Shown here piece by piece: positions 9,415 to 19,083 of a stretch of DNA of 64,000 nucleotides (position 1 is the stretch's first letter; every line of letters starts with the position of its first letter). Both the position numbers and the translations under genes were made by a program. The notes under the pieces are model-generated. The model was not told the origin of the DNA and ran no database searches. It was given only the letters and a program-made list of their open reading frames with translations. The DNA comes from Artemia franciscana (lineage: Eukaryota > Arthropoda > Branchiopoda > Anostraca > Artemiidae). The DNA lies in assembly GCF_032884065.1 (NCBI RefSeq), contig NW_027062652.1, positions 1 to 64,000 of the forward strand, written 5' to 3'.

Positions 9415-10385
9415 TATATATATATAAATAAGTTGTCTGTCTGTTATGTCTGTTACACTTTGTCTGTTAATCGGCTTGCTTGAATAATGAAATATCTTTG
9501 AAAAGACTACAGTATTAAAAGAGATTGAATTTCTTAAAGAGTAAAAAACTGGTAACTTCAGAAATCTATCTATCTATCTATATATATAAAAATAAGTTGT
9601 CTGTGGGTTATGTCTGTTACACTTTGTCTGTTAATCGGCTTGCTTGAATAATCAAATATCTTTGAAAAGACAACAGCATTAAAAGAGATTGAATTTCTTA
9701 AAGAGTAAAAAACTGGTAACTTCAAAAGTCTATCTATATATATAAAAATAAGCTGTCTGTCTGTTATGTCTGTTACACTTTGTCTGTTAATCGGCTTGCT
9801 TGAATAATCAAATATCTTTGAAAAGACAACAGTATTAAAAGAGATTAAATTTCTTAAAGAGTGAAAAACTGGTAACTTCAAAAATCTATCGATCTATCTA
9901 TATATATAAAAATAAGTTGCCTGTGGGTTATGTCTGTTACACTTTGTCTGTTAATCGGCTTGCTTGAATAATCAAATATCTTTGAAAAGACAACAGTATT
10001 AAAAGAGATTAAATTTCTTAAAGAGTAAAAAACTGGTAACTTCAAAAATCTATCTATCTATATATATAAAAATTAGTTGTCTGTCTGTTATGTATGTTAA
10101 TCGGCTTGCTTGAATAATCAAATATCTTTGAAAAGACTACAGTATTAAAAGAGATTAAATTTCTTAAAGAGTAAAAAACTGGTAACTTCAAAAATCTATC
10201 TATCTAAATATATAAAAATAAGTTGTCTGTCTGTTATGTCTGTTACACTTTGTCTGTTAATCGGCTTGCTTGAATAATCAAATATCTTTGAAAAGACAAC
10301 AGTATTAAAAGAGATTAAATTTCTTAAAGAGTAAAAAACTGGTAACTTCAAAAATCTTTCTATCTATCTATCTATATATATATAT
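9415..10385 (+). repeat. Tandem array of ~165-bp Helitron solo 5' ends (6 copies)
   Basis: Copies begin near 9421, 9590, 9740, 9907, 10067 and 10217, head to tail, directly after the CTAG of H1. Divergence is a few percent. One copy (10067) is shortened. Confidence 0.9.
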
Positions 10386-11289
10386 ATATAAATAAGTTGT
10401 CTGTCCGTTACGCCAGATTATATCTTATCTATATATAAAAATGAAACTAAACTGAAAAGCAAACTGAAACTAAAAATGTAGAAACTGGGAATTGCATGAA
10501 TATTTCTATATATTTTGACAATAGATTAAAGTAATTCGAAAACCTTATAACAGATATTTTTAAAATTTGAGGTTTATTATAAATTGTTGAGTGTTAGCAT
10601 GATGGCACGTAAAATTTTTTCTAACAGTCAATGTTAGAATGAACACTGACAAATTGAAAAACATTGAAAAAGATAGAATGTTACCAAATCCTACAACAGA
10701 AGAAACAGCCGATTAAGCTGCTCAAAGAGCTAATGCCAAATGGCTTGACGCTAAAGAACGCAAAACCGCGCAATTAGATGAAGATCAACCTGGACAGCGA
10801 GAGTCAAAACGTATCAAAACTGAAAATGATAGCGATGATGATTGGGTTTGGGATTTTGACTTGGATAAGGTTATCAATGCCTACCAGATTCTAGTTAAAA
10901 AACAAAGGTTCGGCGATATGTATTTACGTCTGAAAAATAAAGAAGAAAAAGAAAACTGAAACTAAAAATGTAAAAACTGAGAATTGTATAAATATTTCAA
11001 AATATTTTGACAATAGATTAAAGTAATTCGAAAACCTTAAAACAGATACTTAAAATTTTGAGATTTATTATAAATTGTTGAGCTTTAGCATGCTTGGCAC
11101 GTGAAGATTTTTCCAACTGTCAATGCTAGAATAAACATTGAACGACAGAATTTGCGATTGCTATATGTCACTTGGTTAATACGAAGTGCCATAAAAAGGT
11201 AAAAAACCAAAAAGAAAAAAAAGCTAAAAAAACTAAAAAAGCTGCAAAACTAAAAAAAAATTAAAACTAAAAAAGAAACTATATCTATA
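10386..11289 (+). mobile_element. Decayed short Helitron, subfamily with GTCCGTTACGCCAGATTATA leader
   Basis: A Helitron-like 5' end near 10390 leads into CCGTTACGCCAGATTATATC, shared with 11310 and 25930. A stretch around GACAATAGATTAAAGTAATTCG is repeated at about 10518, 11018 and 11436, so the segment holds overlapping partial copies of one subfamily. It encloses the broken small ORF at 10639 and ends in A-rich sequence. No 3' hairpin is seen. Confidence 0.6.
10639..10959 (+). pseudogene. Helitron small protein, older subfamily copy
   Basis: Starts MNTDKLKNIEKDRMLP, the same start as the H2 Rep-helicase, then has a stop (TAA after EETAD). Downstream in the same frame it continues AAQRANAKWLDAKERKTAQL into the acidic tail DDDWVWDFDLDKVINAYQIL. 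Here the A run after ILV is shorter and the frame ends KKQRFGDMYLRLKNKEEKEN. That ending is also found in another frame of the A-type copies, so it probably shows the older C-terminus. No basic 23-residue repeat is left. Confidence 0.65.
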
Positions 11290-12813
11290 TCTATATATAT
11301 AAAAATAAGTTGTTTGTCCATTACGCCAGATTATATTTTATCTATATATAAAAATGAAACTAAACTGAAAACCACACTGAAACTAAAAATGTAGAAACTG
11401 GAAATTGTATAAATTTTTCTATATATTTTGACAATAGATTAAAGTAATTCAAAAACCTTATAACAGATATTTATAATTTGAGGTTTATTATAAATTGTTG
11501 AGTGTTAGCATGCTTGGCACGTAATTTTTTTTCTAACAGTCAATGTTAGAATGAACACTGACAAATTGAAAAACATTGAAGAAGATAGAATGTTACCAAA
11601 AAGCAAAACCAGGCTTGCGGTTCAAAGAGAAAGGGCCAGATTAAGAATGTGCAATTCACGTCAACGAAGGCGTGTCGAGGAACTACCAGAACAACGCGAA
11701 ACCAGACTTGCTTCTGAAAGAGAAAGTAAAAAAAGAAGGCGTGCCGAGGAATCACAAGAACAGCAAGAAAACAGGTTTGCGGCTAATAGAGAAAGTAAGA
11801 AAAGAAAGCGTGCAAAGGAATCACAAGAGCAACCTGAAAATTATCGCCTGGCATTTAGGTACAGCCCAGTCGATGATTATAGTAGATGTGTTCAAATCGG
11901 GACTATGTCTAAAATTTGTCCCTATTGCAAGGCCTTGAAATTCAATGGTGAAACAATGGGAACGTGTTGTGCCTCAGGAAAAGTTAAACTTCCTCTATTG
12001 GCTGCACCACCAGAGCCATTGAAAACTTTGCTTACTGGAACTACGTCAGAATCTAACCTTTTTTATCACAGATCAGAAAATATAACTCATGTTTCCAAAT
12101 GACGTCGTTTGGTGCCCAAATCGAAAATCCAGATCAATTTATGCCTACTTTCAAAGTAAAAGGGCAAATTTATCATAAAGCAGGGTCCCTTCTACTATTC
12201 CCAGGCGAGAATCATAAATTTTTACAATTGTACTTCATCAGTGATAGAAATTCTGAATTGAATGCACGTTGCGAAATTTCTCCCAACGTTAAAAGGACAA
12301 TCCTTTCCCAATTGCAACATCTTTTCCACGAAAATAATATTTTAGTGCGTCTGTTCAAAACAGCCATCGATTTGATGCCTACTGATACGCATAAAATTGT
12401 TATTTCCGATAATAAAACGCCTCCTGGCAAAACATGTGCGTAGATACAATGCTCCAACTATCGAAGAAGTGGCAATCGTTATGGTCCGTGATCAGTTTTT
12501 ACCTCGAGATATTATTCTTCATAAGCGAAACGCTCAGCTGGTAAGAATTGCTGAAACTCATTGATGCTACGATGCCCTACAATATCCTATCATTTTTTGG
12601 GATGGAGCCGACGGCTATCACTTTAATATTAAATTGATGAATCCAGCCACTAACAAAGAAATGAATAAGAAATGCAGTGCAATGCATTATTATTCCTATA
12701 GACTAATGATTCGGTAGGATGAAGAGAATTATATTTTAAAATGCCGTCAATTGTTTCACCAATATGTAGTTGATATGTATGCAAAAATTGAATCAGAACG
12801 TTTGCTATATATA
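11290..12813 (+). mobile_element. Helitron H2, truncated by the LINE
   Basis: 5' end TCTATATATATAAAAATAAG at 11290, then the TTACGCCAGATTATA leader of the second subfamily. It carries the N-terminal half of a Rep-helicase and matches H1 up to GAACGTTTGCTATATAT, where LINE sequence begins. The rest of H2 is not seen on the far side of the LINE. Confidence 0.8.
11551..12813 (+). pseudogene. Helitron Rep-helicase N-terminal half (H2), disabled
   Basis: Start MNTDKLKNIEEDRMLPKSKT differs from H1/H3 (MFKF/MLKF), so this belongs to another subfamily. About three 23-residue basic repeats follow (RETRLASERESKKRRRAEES), then the CPYC...CC motif and the region before the Rep core. Frameshifts lie near 12055 and 12425, and stops at about 12564 and 12716. 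It ends before the HUH motif because of the LINE. An open stretch of 183 residues (11551-12102) could still be translated, but it has only the repeat and Cys parts. Confidence 0.8.
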
Positions 12814-13182
12814 TATAATTCAAAGTTAAAGATATACACTGGAATTTTTTATTGTTTATTGAAGTGGAATATGTGGCATCTTTAATCTATCCATTAAATT
12901 CGGAATTGTATGAAGAGCTGGTTTAGCCTGCCAACCAGTCCAGTGGGAAAGGCAGGCAAGTCTAGCAGCCCCAACCCCAGGGGTGCAATTGGGGACCCTC
13001 CAGGTACAGTCTTTTTATTTTGTGCTTGATGCCTACATCTCTGCTTAGCCGTAAAATTAACCTTCAGATAACTGCTCGTGCCAGCCAGAAGATCCCTTGT
13101 CTTTGCTGTTCTTTTCTTTTTGGCTGTTTTGGCTTGTAGCTTAATTAGCCTTGTTCAACTGGAGTTCACTTTAGCCTAAATC
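12814..13182 (+). other. LINE 5' UTR
   Basis: Unique sequence between H2 and ORF1, less A/T biased than its surroundings. A 7-bp inverted repeat GCCTGCC/GGCAGGC near 12927-12957 could fold. In LINEs of this kind the 5' UTR holds an internal promoter; no motif proves that here. Confidence 0.55.
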
Positions 13183-14226
13183 ATGGGCGATACCTCAAAA
13201 AAGAGCTATAAACCTCCTAGTACCAGAGAGATGAGATCATACTGCTCCATCCAGTTTAGTGGTGCTGATTCTATTAATGAGCAGATTGCTATGCTCACCT
13301 CACACATTAACAGTCTAAAGAACAAGCAGAAGCTGATTGCAGATTCACTAAATGATCAAATTCTGAAAACTACAATGGCAGAAGTTGTCAGTCAAGCACT
13401 GTCTTCTGAAGTTGGTCTTTTGGTTGAGGCCTCTGTTAAAAAACTTACCCCTAGTCATCAACCTGCTACTTTTGATGCCAACATTATACAAATAATCAAA
13501 CAAGAGGTATACACTAGCCTGAAAATGGATTTTGATGTGCTTGTTGAAAAATCACTCAAACAATATGACCTGAGGATGACAAAGCTTGAATCCTCCCTGA
13601 AATTGCTTGACTCAGGTTTGTCAAAGCTGCAAAATTCTCTGAAACCAATTCAATCCAATGTTGATCGTCTGAGTGATCAGTTTGACCAAATGAAACTCTC
13701 AAATCAGCTGTTCTTATTTGATTTAAAAGAAGACCCTTATCCAGAAGCTTCTGAAAGCAGATTCCTTGGATTTTGCAGTACTAGATTTCCTGGTATTTCT
13801 GTGACCCAGAGTGATATAGTTTCTGCTAGAAGGATTGGTAAACAGGGCTCAGGTTTGAAACCTCGTCCACTTGTTGTGGAATTTTGTAGTTCTAGAATGC
13901 AGCAGCTCATTCTTAGAGAAAAGAAATGTTTGCAAGGTAGTGGTGTCTTTATTTCTGAGTCACTCACAAAGTCTAGACTTCAGCTACTTAATTATACTAA
14001 ATCAAAGCTTGGGAAGAGGTCTACATGGTCTAGTGGAAGAGAAATACTCACAAAGCTTTCTGATGGTGAAGTGATTACTGTCAAAGAGGCATCTCAAGTT
14101 GATACTCTCTATCAGTTAACTGCAGCTCATCCAAGCCCCTCCCAGGACTGCAATAAACCATTTCTTTTTTCAGCTCTGTTTTGTAAATTTATTTATGATC
14201 TAATAGTTTTTCTTATGTTTGCATAA
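13183..14226 (+). CDS. LINE ORF1 protein
   Basis: An open frame of 347 residues starting AATCATGG, a fair initiation context. Residues ~35-175 are rich in heptad-like leucines (LTSHINSLKNKQKLI; LESSLKLLDSGLSKLQNSL) and look like a coiled coil for trimer or oligomer formation. Residues ~178-315 (LFLFDLKEDP...DIVSARRIG...RPLVVEF...ILREKK...VFISESLTKSRL) resemble the RRM plus C-terminal RNA-binding region of LINE ORF1 proteins (the L1-type nucleic-acid chaperone fold). Such proteins coat element RNA and go with it into the nucleus. No CCHC zinc knuckle is seen. The stop overlaps an ATG (TAATG at 14224-14228), a reinitiation arrangement known in some LINEs, but the frame behind it is not ORF2. 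This is the least damaged coding part of the LINE. Confidence 0.8.
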   Translation: MGDTSKKSYKPPSTREMRSYCSIQFSGADSINEQIAMLTSHINSLKNKQKLIADSLNDQILKTTMAEVVSQALSSEVGLLVEASVKKLTPSHQPATFDANIIQIIKQEVYTSLKMDFDVLVEKSLKQYDLRMTKLESSLKLLDSGLSKLQNSLKPIQSNVDRLSDQFDQMKLSNQLFLFDLKEDPYPEASESRFLGFCSTRFPGISVTQSDIVSARRIGKQGSGLKPRPLVVEFCSSRMQQLILREKKCLQGSGVFISESLTKSRLQLLNYTKSKLGKRSTWSSGREILTKLSDGEVITVKEASQVDTLYQLTAAHPSPSQDCNKPFLFSALFCKFIYDLIVFLMFA

Positions 14227-14646
14227 TGTTTGTATTTATGTCGTTTTACATTATTCATTTAAGTGGATTGCAAAAACCATTGATACCTCTTTCCTCCTGT
14301 TATTCCTTTATTGTTTTACCTTTTTTTTGCCTTTGTCCCTGTACTTGTTTGTTATTATTTTTATTCCCTTTGAACCTAGTAGTTAATTATTTTTCTTTGT
14401 TCTTGCAGTTATTTTCTCCATTGTTGCCTATATGTCTTACCTTTCAATCCACCCTCTCTTACTTCAGCCTGCTTGTATGGATATTGTGTTCATTTGTAAA
14501 GTTAATGTATCCATTTGTCATGTGTAGTATATATGGATGATTTCTCCTTTCTTTTGAATTCTTCTATTCTTAATTCAGTTATTTTTGATCAACCAAGTAG
14601 TGCTGGTAGATAAGAGGCACACACTTTTGATCCTCTCCTTGAATCT
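14227..14646 (+). other. T-rich spacer between LINE ORF1 and ORF2
   Basis: About 420 bp of T-rich sequence. A 104-residue hydrophobic frame (14226-14540) opens at the ORF1 stop, but its composition is just what T-rich DNA gives, and I do not call it a gene. No other feature seen. Confidence 0.5.
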
Positions 14647-16505
14647 ATGGTTAGTTCTAGCTGCAATTATCACACCACCATTGATTATTGTGATAACATT
14701 ATGCCCTCACTCTCTTCAAATAGTTGCTTTAATGAATTTTGTTTGAATGTGCGTGGAATAAGAGATAAGTGGGACAGTCTTAAATCGTCTTTGTGGTCTA
14801 ATAATTATTGCCCTTTTGATGTCATAGGCTTGACAGAAACATGGTTATCTGATAGTGATAATTTTACAGCTTATGATATGGATGGTTATATTGCTATTCA
14901 CGTCCCTAGAATGGTAACAAAGTGTTCTGGGGGTATTTCTTTGTTTATAAAATCTAATATTGAATTTTGTAGAAGATCTGACCTTGAATCCTTGTTTACA
15001 TCAGTGGTGTCCAATAGTAGGACAGTTTATTCTCTTGTCATTGATCTGAAAAGCCAGTTGGCATGTGATACTGTTTGTTTGTTTTATAAGCCCCCTCCTT
15101 TTCCAACACATCTGTTCTGTGATTTACTTGATCAGCTTTCCGGTGTGGGGACTTTCTCTAAAAAACGAATTTGTGTTTTGGGAGACTTTAATTGCAATAT
15201 GTTAAATGTTGGATCAAATGATGAATGTGACCATCTTTTTGATGTATTTTCTTCTTCAGGGCTACTTCCTTCAATTTTTTTTCCTTCTCGCGTTGACCCT
15301 TCAAGAAATTCTGCCACTTTAATAGATAATATTTTCACTTCTCATTCTCCTAATTTGAAGTTCTCTTCTGGTCTTGTTTTCACTGATCTTTCTGATCACT
15401 TTCCTATTTATCTATCACTATCTGTGCCTAAAACTGAGATTACTGTGGATGAGAAAGGTAAGTCTTCTTTTAGAACTTTTACAGATAAAGAAATTTCTAA
15501 TTTAATACATGGTCTTCAGAGTAATGATTGGTCTAGTGTTCTTGAAGCTAATGATGCTGATTGTGCAACTAGATTATTTTTGTGTCGTATGGGAACTCTG
15601 TTGGATAAGCATTTTCCTCTAAGAAATAAGCCAAGGAATTTTACACCCAAATGCCCATGGATGTCTAGAGGTCTGATCAATGCAACCCATATGAAGGCGT
15701 CTTTGTTCAAGGCCGCATGTAAAAGTAAGACACAGGATGATCTTTCGAAGTATAAACATTACAAAAATGTGCTCACTTCTTCAGTCCGTTTAGCAAAAAA
15801 GCTGTATTTTTCGCGTCGAATTAATGAATGCAAGGGGAATTTGCGCAAGATTTGGACTGTAATTAATGAAGCTCTCTCTCGCAAGAAACTCAAACATTCC
15901 TCCCCATGTCTTTATAGAAATGCTGATGGATCTGTTGTGGACAAAAAATCCTCAGCGAGTGCCTTCAATTCGTATTTCACCACACTTCTTTCAGTTCTAA
16001 TTCCACCCCCGAGTAGAGTAAGTTGTTTTCCCTTGGCAGAAAAGTCTTTTTTCCTTTCCCCATGTAGTACTACTGAGATTGCTAGTATTATTTCTCAACT
16101 TCCTAGCAGTCGTTCAGTTGATCGTTTTGGTTTGAGTAATAATGTCCTTAAAAAATTAGTCAGTTTGTTTCTCATCTGATTTCACACATAACTAACCTCT
16201 CTCTTTTTTCTGGTGTTTTCCCTCATTCATTTAAAGTTGCTACTGTTATATCTTTGCACAAAAAAGGTGATTCGTCTCTAATTTCAAACTACAGACCTAT
16301 TTCTCTTCTTCCCGTCATCTCAAAGGTTGTTGAAAAAGTAGTATATCGTCGACTCTCTTCATTTGTATTTAGTACTAATTTGACTGATGGAAATTCTCTC
16401 ATCACTAACCATCAGTATGGTTTTCGTCCCTTATTCTCTACCTTACATACACTTACTGATGCTACAGAGTTTGTGCGTGTTAATCTGGACAAGGGCTTGA
16501 GTTTC
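14647..16505 (+). pseudogene. LINE ORF2: endonuclease plus start of reverse transcriptase, broken
   Basis: The first frame (14647-16179, 510 residues) holds an APE-type endonuclease at ~30-255. Its catalytic signatures are present: N34 (CLNVRG), E64 (LTETW), GDFN 179-182, D227 (TLIDNIF) and SDH 249-251. This enzyme nicks target DNA for target-primed reverse transcription. A linker of ~200 residues follows. A one-base frameshift near the A run at ~16150 moves the code to another frame, in which HKKGD...SNYRPISLLPVISKVVEKVV (16254 on) is the N-terminal part of the reverse transcriptase. The frame then runs into Helitron DNA at 16505. RT catalytic aspartates are absent, so it could not copy itself; the endonuclease part alone is intact. 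Confidence 0.85.
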
Positions 16506-16715
16506 TTGAGTGTCCCGGTCGTTATTTATATTCCCTCTGTCCCGGTCGTCATTTGTGTCCCGGTCTGTAATTTCTCTTTGAGTGTTTATTCTTTTTAGTA
16601 TTTTTTAGTTTTTTACATTTTTTTTCAGTTTTCTTTTTCTTCTTTATTTTTCACCTTCACTATGAAATACATATCGCCGAACCTTTGTTTTTTTAACTAA
16701 AATCTGGTAGGCATT
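16506..16715 (-). repeat. Inverted fold-back copy of A-Helitron 3' body
   Basis: Reverse complement of about 17097-17310 (end of the A-type ORF, A-rich tract and minisatellite). It starts at a TTGAG shared by both partners and ends at GGCATT, where the sequence flips to + orientation. Gives a hairpin-like inverted repeat with ~0.4 kb between the arms. Confidence 0.8.
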
Positions 16716-16818
16716 TCTGTGTCGACTGGCGTCATGAAGTTAGTTGTCGTCATTTTTGCTATGACGGTGACGTCATTAAAGATATTTAAGACATATATGT
16801 TCACGTAGAAATCTATTA

Positions 16819-17169
16819 ATGTTTAAGTTTAAAATGACTGATGAACTTACAATGGCAAAAGCCGATGAAGATGCTCAAAGAGTCTATGCCAAAAAACTTG
16901 CTGCTGATAGAGAAAGTCAGAAAAGAAAGCGTGCCGAGGAATCAAAAGAACAGCAAGGAAACAGGCTTGAGGCTAAAGAACGCAAAACCGCGCAGTTAGA
17001 TGAAGATCCACCTGGACAGCGAGAGTCAAAACATATCAAAACTGAAAATGATAGAAATGATGATTGGGTTTGTGATCTTGACTTGGATAAGGTCATCAAT
17101 GCCTACCAGATTTTAGTTAAAAAAACAAAGGTTCGGCGATATGTATTTCATAGTGAAGCTGAAAAATAA
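16819..17169 (+). CDS. Helitron A-type small protein
   Basis: Open frame of 116 residues, over 90% identical to 2232-2582. Start ATG follows a TTA, so the upstream TTG start of that copy is absent here. It differs in the acidic segment (NDRNDDWVCDLDLDK in place of DSDDDWVWDFDLDK), changes shared by all A copies of the duplicated blocks. Function unknown. Confidence 0.6.
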   Translation: MFKFKMTDELTMAKADEDAQRVYAKKLAADRESQKRKRAEESKEQQGNRLEAKERKTAQLDEDPPGQRESKHIKTENDRNDDWVCDLDLDKVINAYQILVKKTKVRRYVFHSEAEK

Positions 17170-17220
17170 AGAAGAAAAAGAAAACTGAAAAAAGAAAAAA
17201 TGTAAAAAACTAAAAAATAC

Positions 17221-17395
17221 TAAAAAGAAAAAACACTCAAAGAGAAATTACAGACCGGGACACAAATGACGACCGGGACAGAGGGAATATAAATAACGAC
17301 CGGGACACTCAAAGAGAAATTACAGATTGGGATACCGGGACACAAATGACGACGGGGACACAGGCAATATAAATGACGACCAGGACACAGGTATT
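17221..17395. repeat. GGGACA minisatellite
   Basis: Minisatellite inside Helitron A, between the ORF and the tRNA-Leu-like segment. Confidence 0.85.
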
Positions 17396-17525
17396 TAAGA
17401 ATTTCGTTCAAAGACAAATTTTTAATTGTAAGAAGACCGTTGAAAGAGAAATTTCTAATTGTAAAATGACTGAAGAACCTACAATGGCAACACCCGAGGA
17501 AGCTGCTCAAAACGAATGTATTCAC

Positions 17526-17605
17526 GCCGAAGTAGCTGAGTTGGTAAAGCGTTATGTTTCAGGTTCTAGGTCCGAGAGGCTCAAGGTTTGAACCTTGGCT
17601 TTAGC
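17526..17605 (+). pseudogene. tRNA-Leu(CAG)-like sequence, class II
   Basis: An 80-nt segment with tRNA marks: 5' GCCGAAG against 3' CTTTAGC (one mismatch), TAGCTGAGTTGG as A box, a TTCAGGT loop that would read CAG, a long variable region with CC-GAGA-GG, a T arm CAAGG-TTTGAAC-CCTTG and GGTTTGAACC as B box. The anticodon stem is largely unpaired, so it is probably not a working tRNA. It overlaps the end of a 72-residue frame (17373-17591) that begins like the Helitron small proteins (TEEPTMATPEEAAQ). Confidence 0.4.
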
Positions 17606-17645
17606 ATTAATACAAAAGAAGAAAAAAACTAAAAAAGGTAAAAAA

Positions 17646-17761
<116 letters not shown>

Positions 17762-18086
17762 CAGGTGGGACATAGGGACACAACTACAATGGCGCGTAAC
17801 TAATATGGCGCGTAACAACTTACGCGCGCGGGGGGGCTTGGGGGGGCGAAGGGCCCCCACCAAATAGCTGTTGGGGTGGCGCTTCGCGCCACCCCAACAC
17901 CTAGTCTATATATAAAAATAAGTTGTTTGTGGGTTATGTCTGTCTGTCACAGGGGGATATATAAATGACGATGGAGACACAGGGAATGTTTGATTAGCAA
18001 TCACCATCAACAAAACTCAAGTGCAATCATTAGAATAATGAGGTATAGATCTGAATACGGATTGTTCAAGAGTCGGTGAACCTGTA

Positions 18087-18350
18087 GTGGGACACAGGGA
18101 CACAACTACAATGGCACGTAACACGCTGCACGTTGCAGCTGATAGAGAAAGTAAGAAAAGAAAGCGTGCCGAGGAATCACAAGAACAGCAAGAAAACAGG
18201 CTTGCGGCTAAAGAACGCAAAACCGCGCAGTTAGATGAAAATCCACCTGGAAAGCGAGAGTCAAAACATATCAAAACTGAAAATGATAGCGATGATGATT
18301 GGGTTTGGGATTTTGACTTGGATAAGGTCATCAATGCCTACCAGATTTAA
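18087..18350 (+). CDS. Helitron B-type small protein
   Basis: Open frame of 87 residues. The first 16 ([16 protein letters not shown]) come from 3'-terminus-like DNA (GGGACACAGGGACACAAC) fused to the coding; an internal ATG gives MARNTLHVAADRESKK. Then one basic repeat (DRESKKRKRAEESQEQQENR), the KERKTAQLDENPPGKRESKH linker, and the acidic tail IKTENDSDDDWVWDFDLDK. It stops right after NAYQI because of a one-base change in the T run. The fused start shows that the element was pieced together. No TGACGTCA leader lies upstream, so expression is doubtful. Confidence 0.45.
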   Translation: MGHRDTTTMARNTLHVAADRESKKRKRAEESQEQQENRLAAKERKTAQLDENPPGKRESKHIKTENDSDDDWVWDFDLDKVINAYQI

Positions 18351-18464
18351 GTTAAAAAACAAAGGTTCGGCGATATGTACTTCATAGTGACGCTGAAAAA
18401 TAAAGAAGAAAAAAACTGAAAAAATATAAAAAACTAAAAAAAAACTAAATAGAAAAAACACTCA

Positions 18465-18685
18465 AAGATAAATTACAGACCGGGACACAAATGACGACCG
18501 ACACAGAGGGAATATAAATGACGACCAGGAACCTCAAAGAAAAATTACAGACTGGGACACCCGGACACAAATCACGACCGGGAATATAAATGACGACCGG
18601 GACGCAGGGACACAACAACAACGGGGACGCCGGGGGCACAGGCGGGATATATAATTGACGACTGAGACACAGGGAGGGAAAAATG
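18465..18685. repeat. GGGACA minisatellite
   Basis: Minisatellite within Helitron B, with the GGGACGCCGGGGGCACAGGC variant. Confidence 0.85.
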
Positions 18686-18844
18686 TTGTATATTCGCATG
18701 TTTTACGTAGTTAAAAATATATATTTATCACAGGTGGGACACAGGGAAACAGCTACAATGGCGCGTAACTAATATGGCGCGTAACGACTTACGCGCGCGG
18801 GGGGGGGGCTTGGGGGGGGCGCGAAGCGCCACCCCAACAGCTAG

Positions 18845-19029
18845 TTTTTATATATATAGATAGATAGATAGATTTTTGAAGTTACCAGTTTTTTACTCTT
18901 TAAGAAATTCAATCTCTTTTAATACTGTATCTTTTCAAAGATATTTGATTATTCAAGCAAGCCGATTAACAGACAAAGTGTAACAGACATAACAGACAGA
19001 CAACTTATTTTTATATATATAGATATAGA
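18845..19029 (-). repeat. Single ~165-bp Helitron solo 5' end, inverted
   Basis: One copy of the 165-bp unit on the - strand, separating Helitron B from the tRNA array. Helitron B lies at the AAAAA|T of this or a neighbouring 5' end. Confidence 0.85.
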
Positions 19030-19083
19030 TATTTATATATATAGATTTTCATCTGAACGTATTTGAAAAATAATTTATAATAA

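Larger units (their letters stand above)
12814..16505 (+). mobile_element. LINE (CR1/L2/Jockey-type non-LTR retrotransposon), 3' part missing
   Basis: About 370 bp of 5' UTR, an open ORF1, a T-rich spacer, and ORF2 with an endonuclease and the start of reverse transcriptase. Sequence then switches at 16505/16506 to Helitron DNA. The YADD active-site part of RT, the 3' UTR and the tail are missing, and no matching H2 flank is found to the right. The usual LINE fault is loss of the 5' end, so loss of the 3' end here points to a later rearrangement. Clade is judged from motifs only. Confidence 0.85.
17905..18844 (+). mobile_element. Helitron B, copy 1
   Basis: A 940-bp element starting TCTATATATAAAAATAAGTT directly after the CTAG of Helitron A and ending with a single hairpin and CTAG at 18841-18844, then T. 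It carries helicase C-terminal scraps (~17990-18075), an 87-residue frame and a minisatellite. Copies: 33328-34265 (-), 51348-52288 (+), 58240-59176 (-). Confidence 0.85.

Noticed and set aside
14226-14540. 104-residue hydrophobic frame after LINE ORF1
   Set aside because: The TAATG overlap is tempting, but the spacer is T-rich and the residues (F, L, S, C, V) are what such DNA would give; no membrane-protein pattern beyond that.
17373-17591. 72-residue frame across the minisatellite end and the tRNA-Leu-like segment (five copies)
   Set aside because: Only its middle (TEEPTMATPEEAAQ) resembles coding sequence; its ends are minisatellite and tRNA-like DNA. Identical copies result from block duplication.
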